A stretch of DNA of 7,098 nt, from positions 1 through 7,098 of the forward strand of contig JBDTNK010000089.1 of NCBI GenBank assembly GCA_039933775.1. The letters are read 5' to 3'. Positions within the stretch are counted from its first letter, which is position 1, and each line of letters starts with the position of its first letter. The DNA comes from JBDTNK01 sp039933775 (GTDB lineage: Bacteria; Chloroflexota; Limnocylindria; QHBO01). A program made the position numbers and the translations under genes. The notes below the pieces were generated by a model. It saw only the letters and a list, made by a program, of their open reading frames with translations. It searched no databases and was not told the DNA's origin. This document shows positions 1 to 4,743 of this stretch, piece after piece.

Positions 1-78
1 GGCGGCACGTACGTGCTCAACCTTGAGGCAGGCATCGGCGAGGTTCTCGTCGATGTCATGGGAGGGTCACCGCAATGA
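1..78 (+). CDS. C-terminal end of a LiaF/DUF4097-like protein (5' partial)
   Basis: The first frame is open from the window edge to a TGA at 76-78 and gives the last 25 residues of a protein that starts upstream. The tail (GTYVLNLEAGIGEVLVDV) is a beta-strand-like stretch with a hydrophobic-Gly-hydrophobic pattern. It resembles the repeating strands that end LiaF-type and DUF4097-type cell-envelope stress proteins, where a 'G-x-G-x-hydrophobic' strand motif is common. Its stop overlaps the ATG of the next gene (ATGA at 75-78), which implies translational coupling. The next gene is a small membrane protein of the sort that often accompanies LiaF/PspC-like proteins, and this supports the guess. 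With only 25 residues the family call is tentative; that the frame is coding is better supported, by the overlap and by the strong ribosome binding site of the next gene inside its end. Confidence 0.5.
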   Translation, partial: GGTYVLNLEAGIGEVLVDVMGGSPQ

Positions 79-293
79 AGCTCCATCGGTTCGACGCCGT
101 CTCGTTCGTCTTCGGTGCCATCTTTGTCGCCCTGGGGCTCCTCGTGACGCTCGGCGAATCGTCGTCGCTGCTCTCCGCGTGGCTGGTGCCGGCCGTGGTC
201 ATCGGTCTTGGCCTGCTCCTGCTCCTCGCAGCCTGGCAGGGTTCGCGGCCGTCCGCCGAGCCCGCCCAGCCCTCACCGGCCACACAGGACTAA
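75..293 (+). CDS. Small two-helix membrane protein, LiaF/DUF5668-like
   Basis: A 72-residue protein with two predicted transmembrane segments: about residues 7-26 (a Phe-Gly-Ala-Ile-Phe-Val-Ala-Leu-Gly-Leu-Leu run) and 34-54 (WLVPAVVIGLGLLLLLAAW). A short polar, Pro/Ala/Ser-rich tail follows and is probably cytoplasmic. The pattern 'D-x-hydrophobic-G-x-x-F-x-x-x-G-L-L ... W-x-x-P-x-x-x-x-x-G-L-x-L-L' is that of the membrane half of LiaF/DUF5668-like proteins. The start is well fixed: GGAGG at 61-65 lies 9 nt before the ATG at 75, and the ATG overlaps the upstream stop. The job is unknown. By context it may be a membrane partner of the upstream beta-domain protein in envelope stress sensing. 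That role is inference; the membrane topology is read from the sequence. Confidence 0.7.
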   Translation: MKLHRFDAVSFVFGAIFVALGLLVTLGESSSLLSAWLVPAVVIGLGLLLLLAAWQGSRPSAEPAQPSPATQD

Positions 294-296
294 CCG

Positions 297-386
297 ATGC
301 AGACGCTGCGCGCGATGGCCGTGGCGATCCCATTCGTCGCGCTCGCGCTCCTCGTCGCGGTGCTCTCGCTCCTCGTGGCGCGCTGA
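297..386 (+). CDS. Possible 29-residue single-helix membrane peptide
   Basis: A short frame starts 3 nt after the TAA of the preceding gene and ends at TGA 384-386. It encodes 29 residues: a short basic N-terminus (MQTLRAM) and then one uninterrupted hydrophobic run of about 20 residues (AVAIPFVALALLVAVLSLLV) closed by Ala-Arg. AGGA at 286-289 sits 7 nt before the ATG, which is a usable ribosome binding site. The stop-to-start spacing is typical of an operon. The single-helix architecture resembles small membrane peptides that act on partner membrane proteins, but no family is recognised. The alternative is chance hydrophobicity, which GC-rich DNA produces readily because GCG, CTC and GTC codons give Ala, Leu and Val. 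The ribosome binding site and tight spacing are the reasons to list it. Confidence 0.4.
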   Translation: MQTLRAMAVAIPFVALALLVAVLSLLVAR

Positions 387-519
387 TGCTCCCCACGCTT
401 GAAGCGAGCGGTAGGGAAGGAGCGCCGCAGGAGCCGTGGCGGGTGGCCCCCGGATGCTTCCCTGCGTAATCGCGGGCGCGTGGTTCGCACGATTCACCGA
501 TGAATGAGACGGCCGGCAA

Positions 520-535
520 GCCGGTAGCTATCGGC
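520..535. repeat. 16-bp near-perfect palindrome in the convergent spacer
   Basis: GCCGGTAGCTATCGGC reads the same on both strands apart from one pair (G524 opposite T531). A tighter inverted repeat, CCGGC-AA-GCCGG (513-524), overlaps its left side, and the hairpin at 533-561 overlaps its right side. The palindrome lies between the end of the small-membrane-protein operon and the end of the antiporter gene, where a promoter operator would not be expected. It may be part of a transcription-end structure. Its function is unknown. Confidence 0.35.
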
Positions 536-561
536 CATTGATTCACTACAGAATCAGGGCC
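533..561. terminator. Hairpin downstream of the antiporter gene, possible terminator
   Basis: The arms are GGCC (533-536) plus TGATTC (539-544), pairing with GAATCA (551-556) plus GGCC (558-561), with a 6-nt loop and small bulges. The structure starts 7 nt beyond the stop codon of the minus-strand antiporter gene, which is the usual place for a terminator. There is no run of T after the stem on either strand, so an intrinsic terminator of the classic type is not shown. It could also act as a 3'-end protecting structure. Confidence 0.35.
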
Positions 562-568
562 TGAAAAG

Positions 569-2158
569 TTACGCCTCCATCCGCAGCTCTTCGAGGTCCA
601 GGTCGCGCTCCACCCGCCGCTGCACCTCGTCGCTGATCTCGCCGCGGTCACGCAGCTCGATGAGCGTCATGCGCTGCGCCTCGATCAGCCCGTGCCGGAT
701 CTTGCGGTGCTCGATCAGCTCGGTGTCCGCCGCCTCGTCGGTCGAGGCGCCGATGTGCTCGTTGGCATGCCTGTACCGCTCGCGCAGCTGGTTGATCAGC
801 GGCAGGTGTCCGGGCCAGTCCTCGACCAGGCCATCGAGGTGCGCGAGCGCCGCCTGCGTCGTGGCTTCTCGCGCCTGGTCCTCCTCCATCTCCGCCGCGC
901 GGCCGTCCTCGCGCAACCCGAGGCGCGCGATGATCCAGGGCAGGCTGAGGCCCTGCCCCACGAGCGTGACCAGGACGACCACGAAGGCGGTGAGCAGCAG
1001 CAGCGCACGACCGGGAAAGGCCTCGAAGTTGGGCCCTACCACGACCGGCACCGCCAACGCCGCCGCGATCGAGACGGTGCCGCGCATGCCGGCGTAGCCG
1101 AGCACGAAGACCGCCTGCCACGGCGGGGACGGATCGCGGGCGCGCAGCTTCGGCGAGAGGATGCGCGGCAGGTACGTCGCCGGCACCACCCAGGCGAAGC
1201 GCACCACGATCACCGTCAGGCTCACCGCGAGCGCGATCCCCAGGTAGGTCCAGACCGCGTCGCCGGCTGACCGGACCACGACCGGCAGCTCCAGGCCGAT
1301 GAGCACGAACACGAGGCCGTTGATCAGGAAGACGACGATGTCCCACACCGCGCGACCCAGGATCCGCGATTCCGAGGTCAGGATCTGCGGCGCGCGCCGC
1401 CCCACGATGAGCCCCGCCACGACCGCGGCGAGCACGCCGGAGACGCCGATGAAATCGGCCGGCAGGTAGGCTGTGAAGGGCGCGATGAGCGTGATCAGGG
1501 TCTCGACCTGCGCATCCTGCAGCCGGGCCAGCAGCCAGCTCGTCACATTCCCGACCACCAGCCCGATGGCCACGCCGCCGACCGCGACCCAGACCAGCTG
1601 CAGTGCGGCATTCGTCGGCTCGAAGTCACCGGTCAGGACTGCCTGGATCGCCAGGGAGAAGGCCACCAGCGCGGCGGCATCGTTGAAGAGGCTCTCGCCC
1701 TCCAGGATCGTCACGATGCGCCGCGGCAGATGGATCTGGCGCGCGACGGCGGTGGCCGCCACGGCATCGGGCGGCGCGACGATCGCCCCCAAAGCGAAGG
1801 CGGCCGCCCAGCCGAGCTGTGGCGCCAGCCAGTTCGCGACGATGCCCACCGCCAGGACGGTCACGACGACCAGCCCGACACCGAGCAGGGAGATCGCCCG
1901 CGAGTTGGCCACGAGGTCACGGACCGAGGTGAAATAGGCGGCCTGGAAGAGGATCGGCGGCAGGAAGAGGAGGAGCACGAGCTCCGGCGTGAGCGTGATG
2001 TGCGGCAGACCCGGGATGAACCCGATGAGCAGCCCGGTCACGAGCATCAGCAGCGGATACGGCACGCCCAGCCGCCGCGACAGGGTCGCCACCACCGCCA
2101 GCACCACGAACAGCGCGATGACGACGGCGATGGGCTGGATCTCGGTCACGCCTTGCAT
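569..2158 (-). CDS. CPA1-family Na+(K+)/H+ antiporter
   Basis: A 529-residue integral membrane protein that exchanges protons for sodium or potassium across the cytoplasmic membrane, for pH and salt control. Hydrophobic segments fill residues about 8-415. Family motifs are clear: LLFLPPILFQAA at 63-74, GAIVAPPDAVAATAVAR at 124-140, LEGESLFNDAAALVAF at 152-167 (the Asn-Asp pair 159-160 is the ion-site signature of electroneutral CPA1 exchangers), GLVFVLIGLELP at 281-292, and GYAGMRGTVSIAAALAVP at 354-371. A charged, helical cytosolic tail follows (about 416-529). The length and the PPDAVAA variant match the bacterial a_cpa1 branch. The frame is open 65 codons further upstream, but that extension runs into the divergent gene and looks soluble and Arg-rich. 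The ATG at 2158 leads straight into the first helix and has a -10 element 8 nt before it. The transported ion cannot be told from sequence. Confidence 0.93.
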   Translation of the reverse strand: MQGVTEIQPIAVVIALFVVLAVVATLSRRLGVPYPLLMLVTGLLIGFIPGLPHITLTPELVLLLFLPPILFQAAYFTSVRDLVANSRAISLLGVGLVVVTVLAVGIVANWLAPQLGWAAAFALGAIVAPPDAVAATAVARQIHLPRRIVTILEGESLFNDAAALVAFSLAIQAVLTGDFEPTNAALQLVWVAVGGVAIGLVVGNVTSWLLARLQDAQVETLITLIAPFTAYLPADFIGVSGVLAAVVAGLIVGRRAPQILTSESRILGRAVWDIVVFLINGLVFVLIGLELPVVVRSAGDAVWTYLGIALAVSLTVIVVRFAWVVPATYLPRILSPKLRARDPSPPWQAVFVLGYAGMRGTVSIAAALAVPVVVGPNFEAFPGRALLLLTAFVVVLVTLVGQGLSLPWIIARLGLREDGRAAEMEEDQAREATTQAALAHLDGLVEDWPGHLPLINQLRERYRHANEHIGASTDEAADTELIEHRKIRHGLIEAQRMTLIELRDRGEISDEVQRRVERDLDLEELRMEA

Positions 2159-2169
2159 CGGTGCGCAGC

Positions 2170-2188
2170 GTAGCGGCTCGCGCGCTAC
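2170..2188. promoter_or_regulatory. Dyad between divergent genes, candidate operator
   Basis: GTAGCG (2170-2175) and CGCTAC (2183-2188) form a perfect 6-bp inverted repeat with a 7-nt centre. The left arm overlaps the presumed -10 of the antiporter gene (2167-2172) and the right arm overlaps the presumed -10 of the xdhC-family gene (2186-2191). A dimeric regulator bound here would cover both promoters at once. Part of the symmetry may simply reflect two similar -10 elements facing each other. No regulator gene is adjacent. Confidence 0.4.
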
Positions 2189-2191
2189 AGT
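2186..2191 (+). promoter_or_regulatory. -10 element of the xdhC-family gene, probably leaderless
   Basis: TACAGT ends 7 nt before the ATG at 2199. No ribosome binding site lies between, so the transcript probably starts at or beside the ATG. No convincing -35 hexamer is seen at the right distance. This -10 also supports 2199 as the true start, because it would lie inside the coding region if any of the longer upstream starts were used. Confidence 0.45.
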
Positions 2192-2198
2192 CGAGCCA

Positions 2199-3287
2199 AT
2201 GAGCGAGATCACAGACGTCCTGGCCGCCATCGACGCGCTGCACCTGCGCGGCGAGCGGATGGCGCTGGCCACGGTCGTCAGCACGCGTGGCTCCACGTAC
2301 CGCCGCGCGGGTGCGCGCCTGCTGGTGCCGGAGCGCGGCGCGTCGGTCGGCAACCTGTCGGGCGGCTGCCTGGAGGGCGACGTCGAGCGGATCGGGCGCG
2401 AGCTCCTGGACTCCGGCGTGCCGCGCCTCGAGCTCTTCGACCTGCGCGCCGAGGACGATGCGGTGTGGGGCTACGGCCTGGGCTGCAACGGGGCGATCGA
2501 GGTCTTCATCGAGCCAGCCGAGCAGGCGCTGGCCACCGCATCAGCCCTGCGCCTTGCCGTGGAGGAGGGGCGTGCCTGCTGCCTCGCCACCGTGCTCTCA
2601 ACCTCGTCAGCGCAGGTCGCGCCCGGCGACCGGGCACTGGTGACCTCGGATGGACCGATGGGTGACGCCAACCCGGATATTCGCGACCTCGCCGCTGCGG
2701 CACTCGCCGCCGACGACGGCGGCATCCACAGCCTCCACATGCCCGATGGCGAGGCTCGCGTCTTCGCGGAGGTGCTGCAGCCGGCACTGCGGCTGCTCAT
2801 CTGCGGCGCCGGCCACGATGTCGTTCCGCTGGTCACCGGCGCCGCCGGCATGGGCTGGCGCGTAACCATCACCGACGTCCGCCGCCAGCTCCTCACCCAC
2901 GACCGCTTTCCGGGGGCCACCGATTTCATCCATGCGCCACCGGGCGAAGGGGTCGCGGCTTTCGCCCCCGGTGAGCGCGACTACCTCGTGGTCATGAGCC
3001 ACAACTACTACAAGGACCTCGAATACTTGCGCGCGCTGCTCGACGCCCCGTTCGCGTACCTCGGGCAGCTGGGACCGCGGCTTCGGACGCAGCAGCTGCT
3101 GCGCGAGCTGGATCGGAGCGACGCCATCGACCGGCTCCACGCTCCCGCGGGGCTTGATCTGGGCGCGGAGGGTCCCGGCGAGGTCGCCTGGGCCATCGTC
3201 GCCGAGATGCTCGCCGTGCGCCGCGGTCGTGACGCCGGCTTTCTGCGCGACCGCCATGCCCCGATCCACGAGGCCTCTCTCGAGTAG
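2199..3287 (+). CDS. XdhC/CoxI-family molybdoenzyme maturation protein
   Basis: A 362-residue cytosolic protein with the two-domain layout of the XdhC/CoxI family. Members bind molybdenum cofactor, support its sulfuration and deliver it to xanthine dehydrogenase- or CO dehydrogenase-type hydroxylases. The N-terminal XdhC_CoxI domain shows ATVVSTRGSTYRRAGARLLV (24-43), VGNLSGGCLEGDV (50-62, Cys57) and GLGCNGAIEVFIEP (93-106, Cys96). The C-terminal Rossmann-like domain shows LLICGAGHDVVPLV (199-212), MSHNYYKDLEYL (266-277), YLGQLGPRLR (287-296) and HAPAGLDLGAEGPGEVAWAIVAEMLAVR (314-341). Length is normal for the family. The frame is open 70 codons upstream, but that region overlaps the antiporter gene antisense; the ATG at 2199 follows a -10 element and gives a family-like N-terminus. 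It converges on moaA, a cofactor synthesis gene. The client enzyme is not in the window, so the exact subtype (XdhC, CoxF or PucA-like) is open. Confidence 0.9.
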   Translation: MSEITDVLAAIDALHLRGERMALATVVSTRGSTYRRAGARLLVPERGASVGNLSGGCLEGDVERIGRELLDSGVPRLELFDLRAEDDAVWGYGLGCNGAIEVFIEPAEQALATASALRLAVEEGRACCLATVLSTSSAQVAPGDRALVTSDGPMGDANPDIRDLAAAALAADDGGIHSLHMPDGEARVFAEVLQPALRLLICGAGHDVVPLVTGAAGMGWRVTITDVRRQLLTHDRFPGATDFIHAPPGEGVAAFAPGERDYLVVMSHNYYKDLEYLRALLDAPFAYLGQLGPRLRTQQLLRELDRSDAIDRLHAPAGLDLGAEGPGEVAWAIVAEMLAVRRGRDAGFLRDRHAPIHEASLE

Positions 3288-3302
3288 AGCCGTGGTCCCA
3301 GG

Positions 3303-3335
3303 GGGCGCGCCGCGCTCAGCCTGGCTTGCGCGCCC
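3303..3335. terminator. GC-rich stem-loop after the xdhC-family gene, weak terminator candidate
   Basis: GGGCGCGC (3303-3310) pairs perfectly with GCGCGCCC (3328-3335) around a 17-nt loop, starting 15 nt after the stop codon at 3287. There is no T-run after it, and its right arm merges with the start of repeat copy A. It may help end xdhC transcription, or may be chance pairing of alternating G/C sequence. Confidence 0.3.
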
Positions 3336-3478
3336 GCGGGAACATCGGACAATTCTTGTTCAAACTGGATCACCGGCGGGACGAACGGCGACGCAGACGC
3401 CGCATTCAGGCCCGATGTTGGCCGTTCGTGCCGCGCCGGCGGGAACATCGGACAAGTTGTTTCCGATACTCCCGCCCG
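3321..3478. repeat. Structured dispersed repeat, copy A
   Basis: This non-coding stretch between two converging genes is related to 6941-7098. Over 3335-3476 the copies align with no gap, 107 of 142 positions identical by hand count. Fixed landmarks are a direct motif (GCGGGAACATCGGACAA, 3336-3352), a diverged direct copy (GGCGGGACGAACGG, 3375-3388), a direct copy (GGCGGGAACATCGGA, 3438-3452) and an inverted copy (TCCGATACTCCCGCC, 3462-3476). The last two form a 15-bp-arm hairpin with a 9-nt loop. The first and last can also pair as terminal inverted repeats, so two folds compete. ACGAACGGC (3381-3389) and GCCGTTCGT (3421-3429) are a further inverted pair specific to this copy. There is no open frame of note and no transposase. 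The hairpin starts about 35 nt beyond the moaA stop codon, so it would be in the moaA 3' untranslated region. MITE, REP-like element, paired insertion-sequence ends or RNA structure all remain possible. Confidence 0.75.
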
Positions 3479-3510
3479 TGCGCAAGCTGCCTCGAAACGC
3501 CGATGAGCGC

Positions 3511-4521
3511 CTAGCCGCCGATGTAGCTCATCTCCACCTTGGGCTGCGCGGCGGTCTCAAGCGTGCGCAGCTCAGAGTAGCGGTCCGAACGGCCGCGCCA
3601 GATATCGGCGAGGAAGGTGGCGAGCTCGTCATCTGTCGCGCCGGAGCGCAGGACGGCGCGAACATCGTGCCCGCCCTGGGCAAAGAGGCAGGTGTAGACC
3701 TGCCCGTCCGCGGACAGCCGGGCGCGGGTGCAGTCACCACAGAAGGGCTGCGAGACGCTCGAGATGACGCCTACCTCGCCGGCGCCGTCGCGGTACCGAT
3801 AGCGCTGCGCGACCTCGCCGCGATAGTCCGCCTCCACCGGCTCAAGTGGCCAGCGCGCGTCGATCGTCGCGAGCACCTCGCGCGCGGGGACGACGTCGTC
3901 GAGCCGCCAGCCGTTCGTGGCCCCGACGTCCATGTACTCGATGAAGCGCACGGTCTTGCCGGTCCCGCGGAAGTGCCCGGCCAGGTCCAGCACGGCATGC
4001 TCGTTCAGCCCGCGGCGCACGACCGCGTTGACCTTGATCGGCGTCAGGCCGGCGCGCTCCGCCGCCGCGATCCCGGCGAGGACGCGGGCGACCGGGATGC
4101 GCACGTCGTTCATGCGCATGAATGTCTCGTCGTCGAGCGCGTCGAGCGAGACGGTGACCCGCGACAGTCCCGCCTCGGCCAATGCCTCCGCCTTCGCCGC
4201 GAGCAGCGAGCCATTCGTCGTCAGGGTCAGGTCTCGCACCCCGTCGATCGCCGCGAGCATGCGCACCAGCTCCTGCACGTTGCGCCGCACCAGCGGCTCG
4301 CCGCCGGTCAGCCGAACCTTCGTGACGCCCAGCGGCACCGCGACGCGGACAACGCGCGCGATCTCCTCGAAATCCAGGATCTGGGCGCGCGGCAGGAACG
4401 CGTGATCGGGTCCGAAGAGCTCCTTGGGCATGCAGTACACGCAGCGGAAGTTGCATCGGTCCGTCACGCTCACGCGCAGGTCGTGCAGTGGGCGGCGAAG
4501 CTGGTCGAGGACGGGAGGCAT
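3511..4521 (-). CDS. moaA: GTP 3',8-cyclase MoaA, molybdenum cofactor biosynthesis
   Basis: A radical-SAM enzyme that rearranges GTP to 3',8-cyclo-7,8-dihydro-GTP, the first step of molybdopterin synthesis, in the cytosol. Numbered from the ATG at 4521 (336 residues), the SAM-cluster motif CxxxCxxC is at Cys23, Cys27 and Cys30 within DLRVSVTDRCNFRCVYCMP. Next come the SAM-binding GGEP (73-76) and TTNG (101-104). The second, GTP-binding 4Fe-4S cluster is held by Cys261, Cys264 and Cys278 (FCGDCTRARLSADGQVYTC). The protein ends in the conserved Gly-Gly needed for catalysis (YIGG). All catalytic features are present. Starts at 4530 (ATG) and 4572 (GTG) are also in frame; 4521 was chosen because LDQLRRPLHDLRVSVTDRCNF then begins where Bacillus and Staphylococcus MoaA begin. 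No good ribosome binding site supports any of the three. It converges on the xdhC-family gene; no other moa or mog genes are visible. Confidence 0.95.
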   Translation of the reverse strand: MPPVLDQLRRPLHDLRVSVTDRCNFRCVYCMPKELFGPDHAFLPRAQILDFEEIARVVRVAVPLGVTKVRLTGGEPLVRRNVQELVRMLAAIDGVRDLTLTTNGSLLAAKAEALAEAGLSRVTVSLDALDDETFMRMNDVRIPVARVLAGIAAAERAGLTPIKVNAVVRRGLNEHAVLDLAGHFRGTGKTVRFIEYMDVGATNGWRLDDVVPAREVLATIDARWPLEPVEADYRGEVAQRYRYRDGAGEVGVISSVSQPFCGDCTRARLSADGQVYTCLFAQGGHDVRAVLRSGATDDELATFLADIWRGRSDRYSELRTLETAAQPKVEMSYIGG

Positions 4522-4587
4522 CGGCCCCATCGTCCCACCAAGCGGACCTGGCTGCTCGGTGCGGGCCTGCACCGGGATCTGGAACAG

Positions 4588-4707
4588 ATGGCACGTGGGT
4601 TGCGTCTGCTGCTCAGCGTGAATGAATTGAGCCGTTTCGAATTGAGCCTGCTGGCGGTCTTCCTGCTGCCGCTGGCGCTGGGCTTCTTCCTCGTCGCCTT
4701 TGCCTGA
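4588..4707 (+). CDS. Possible 39-residue single-helix membrane peptide
   Basis: An ATG at 4588 opens a frame ending at TGA 4705-4707. The product has a short basic start (MARGLRLLLS), a small polar patch (VNELSRFELS) and a strongly hydrophobic C-terminal helix of about 20 residues (LLAVFLLPLALGFFLVAFA). GGA at 4581-4583 is a weak ribosome binding site; a GTG at 4618 would give a 29-residue product. Base composition here is visibly more AT-rich than in its neighbours (AATGAATTGAG, TTTCGAATTGAG), and the hydrophobic codons include Phe (TTC, TTT), not just the Ala/Leu/Val that GC-rich noise gives. It lies divergent to moaA and 36 nt before the FAD oxidase gene. The frame is open far upstream through moaA antisense, so chance openness is a real alternative. 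No family is recognised. Confidence 0.4.
   Translation: MARGLRLLLSVNELSRFELSLLAVFLLPLALGFFLVAFA
4624..4648. repeat. Tandem 10-bp direct repeat near the moaA 5' end
   Basis: GAATTGAGCC occurs at 4624-4633 and again at 4639-4648, separated by GTTTC, giving a 15-bp period. It lies about 100 bp upstream of the moaA start and inside the possible small membrane ORF, where it encodes the repeated Glu-Leu-Ser. It may be a tandem regulator site for moaA, or a small coding duplication. Confidence 0.35.
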
Positions 4708-4719
4708 CCGCGTGCGGCC

Positions 4720-4739
4720 CCCGATGCACTAGCATCGGG
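4720..4739. promoter_or_regulatory. 8-bp-arm palindrome over the oxidase promoter, candidate operator
   Basis: CCCGATGC (4720-4727) and GCATCGGG (4732-4739) are perfect inverted arms around ACTA. The centre and right arm contain the presumed -10 (TAGCAT, 4730-4735) of the oxidase gene, so a bound repressor dimer would block RNA polymerase directly. No T-run follows, which argues against an intrinsic terminator for the small upstream ORF. No regulator gene is nearby. Confidence 0.5.
4730..4735 (+). promoter_or_regulatory. -10 element of the FAD oxidase gene, probably leaderless
   Basis: TAGCAT ends 8 nt before the ATG at 4744, so transcription would begin at or just before the start codon. 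A clear -35 hexamer is not seen. A GGGA at 4737-4740 lies close before the ATG and could act as a poor ribosome binding site if there is a short leader. Confidence 0.45.
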
Positions 4740-4743
4740 ACCG

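Larger units (their letters stand above)
2167..2194 (-). promoter_or_regulatory. Antiporter promoter, probably leaderless
   Basis: On the minus strand TACGCT (plus coordinates 2167-2172) ends 8 nt before the ATG at 2158. A TCGACT hexamer (2189-2194), a 4-of-6 match to the -35 consensus, sits 16 nt upstream of it. Initiation 6-8 nt after the -10 would place the transcript start at or next to the ATG. No ribosome binding site precedes the start. The -35 candidate overlaps the -10 of the divergent xdhC-family gene. Confidence 0.45.

Noticed and set aside
23..469. A 148-codon plus-strand frame over the first genes
   Set aside because: It overlaps the better-supported 72-residue and 29-residue frames, is Arg-rich with no domain, and reflects GC-rich frame openness.
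199..651. A 150-codon minus-strand frame
   Set aside because: It covers the tail of the antiporter gene and the small-membrane-protein operon antisense, with Arg/Ser-rich shadow composition and no motif.
1989..2198. A 70-residue N-terminal extension of the XdhC-family protein
   Set aside because: It runs antisense through the start of the antiporter gene, has Ser/Thr/Met-rich noise composition, and the family normally starts close to the ATRGSTYRR-type motif, as the 2199 start gives.
2159..2353. A 65-residue N-terminal extension of the antiporter
   Set aside because: It would overlap the xdhC-family coding region antisense, is soluble and Arg-rich before the first helix, and would place the promoter inside the gene.
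3335..3476. The repeat as a CRISPR array
   Set aside because: The motif copies are too few, unevenly spaced (103 and 24 nt), partly inverted, and the intervening sequence is itself shared between the two sites, unlike spacers.
3335..3476. The repeat as an intrinsic terminator
   Set aside because: The hairpin is very stable, but no T-run follows on either strand, and copy B lies upstream of a gene's promoter, not at a known gene end.
4522..4572. GTG start for moaA at 4572
   Set aside because: It adds 17 residues (MQARTEQPGPLGG-type, low complexity) absent from characterised MoaA proteins, with no ribosome binding site or -10. It is not excluded; 4530 is also possible.
3154..4707. A 517-codon plus-strand open frame
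   Set aside because: It lies antisense to moaA, whose radical-SAM and Gly-Gly motifs are unmistakable, and also runs through the end of the xdhC-family gene and repeat copy A. Its protein is Arg/His/Asp-rich with no domain, as expected of a GC-rich antisense frame. Only its last 39 codons were kept, as a separate small candidate.
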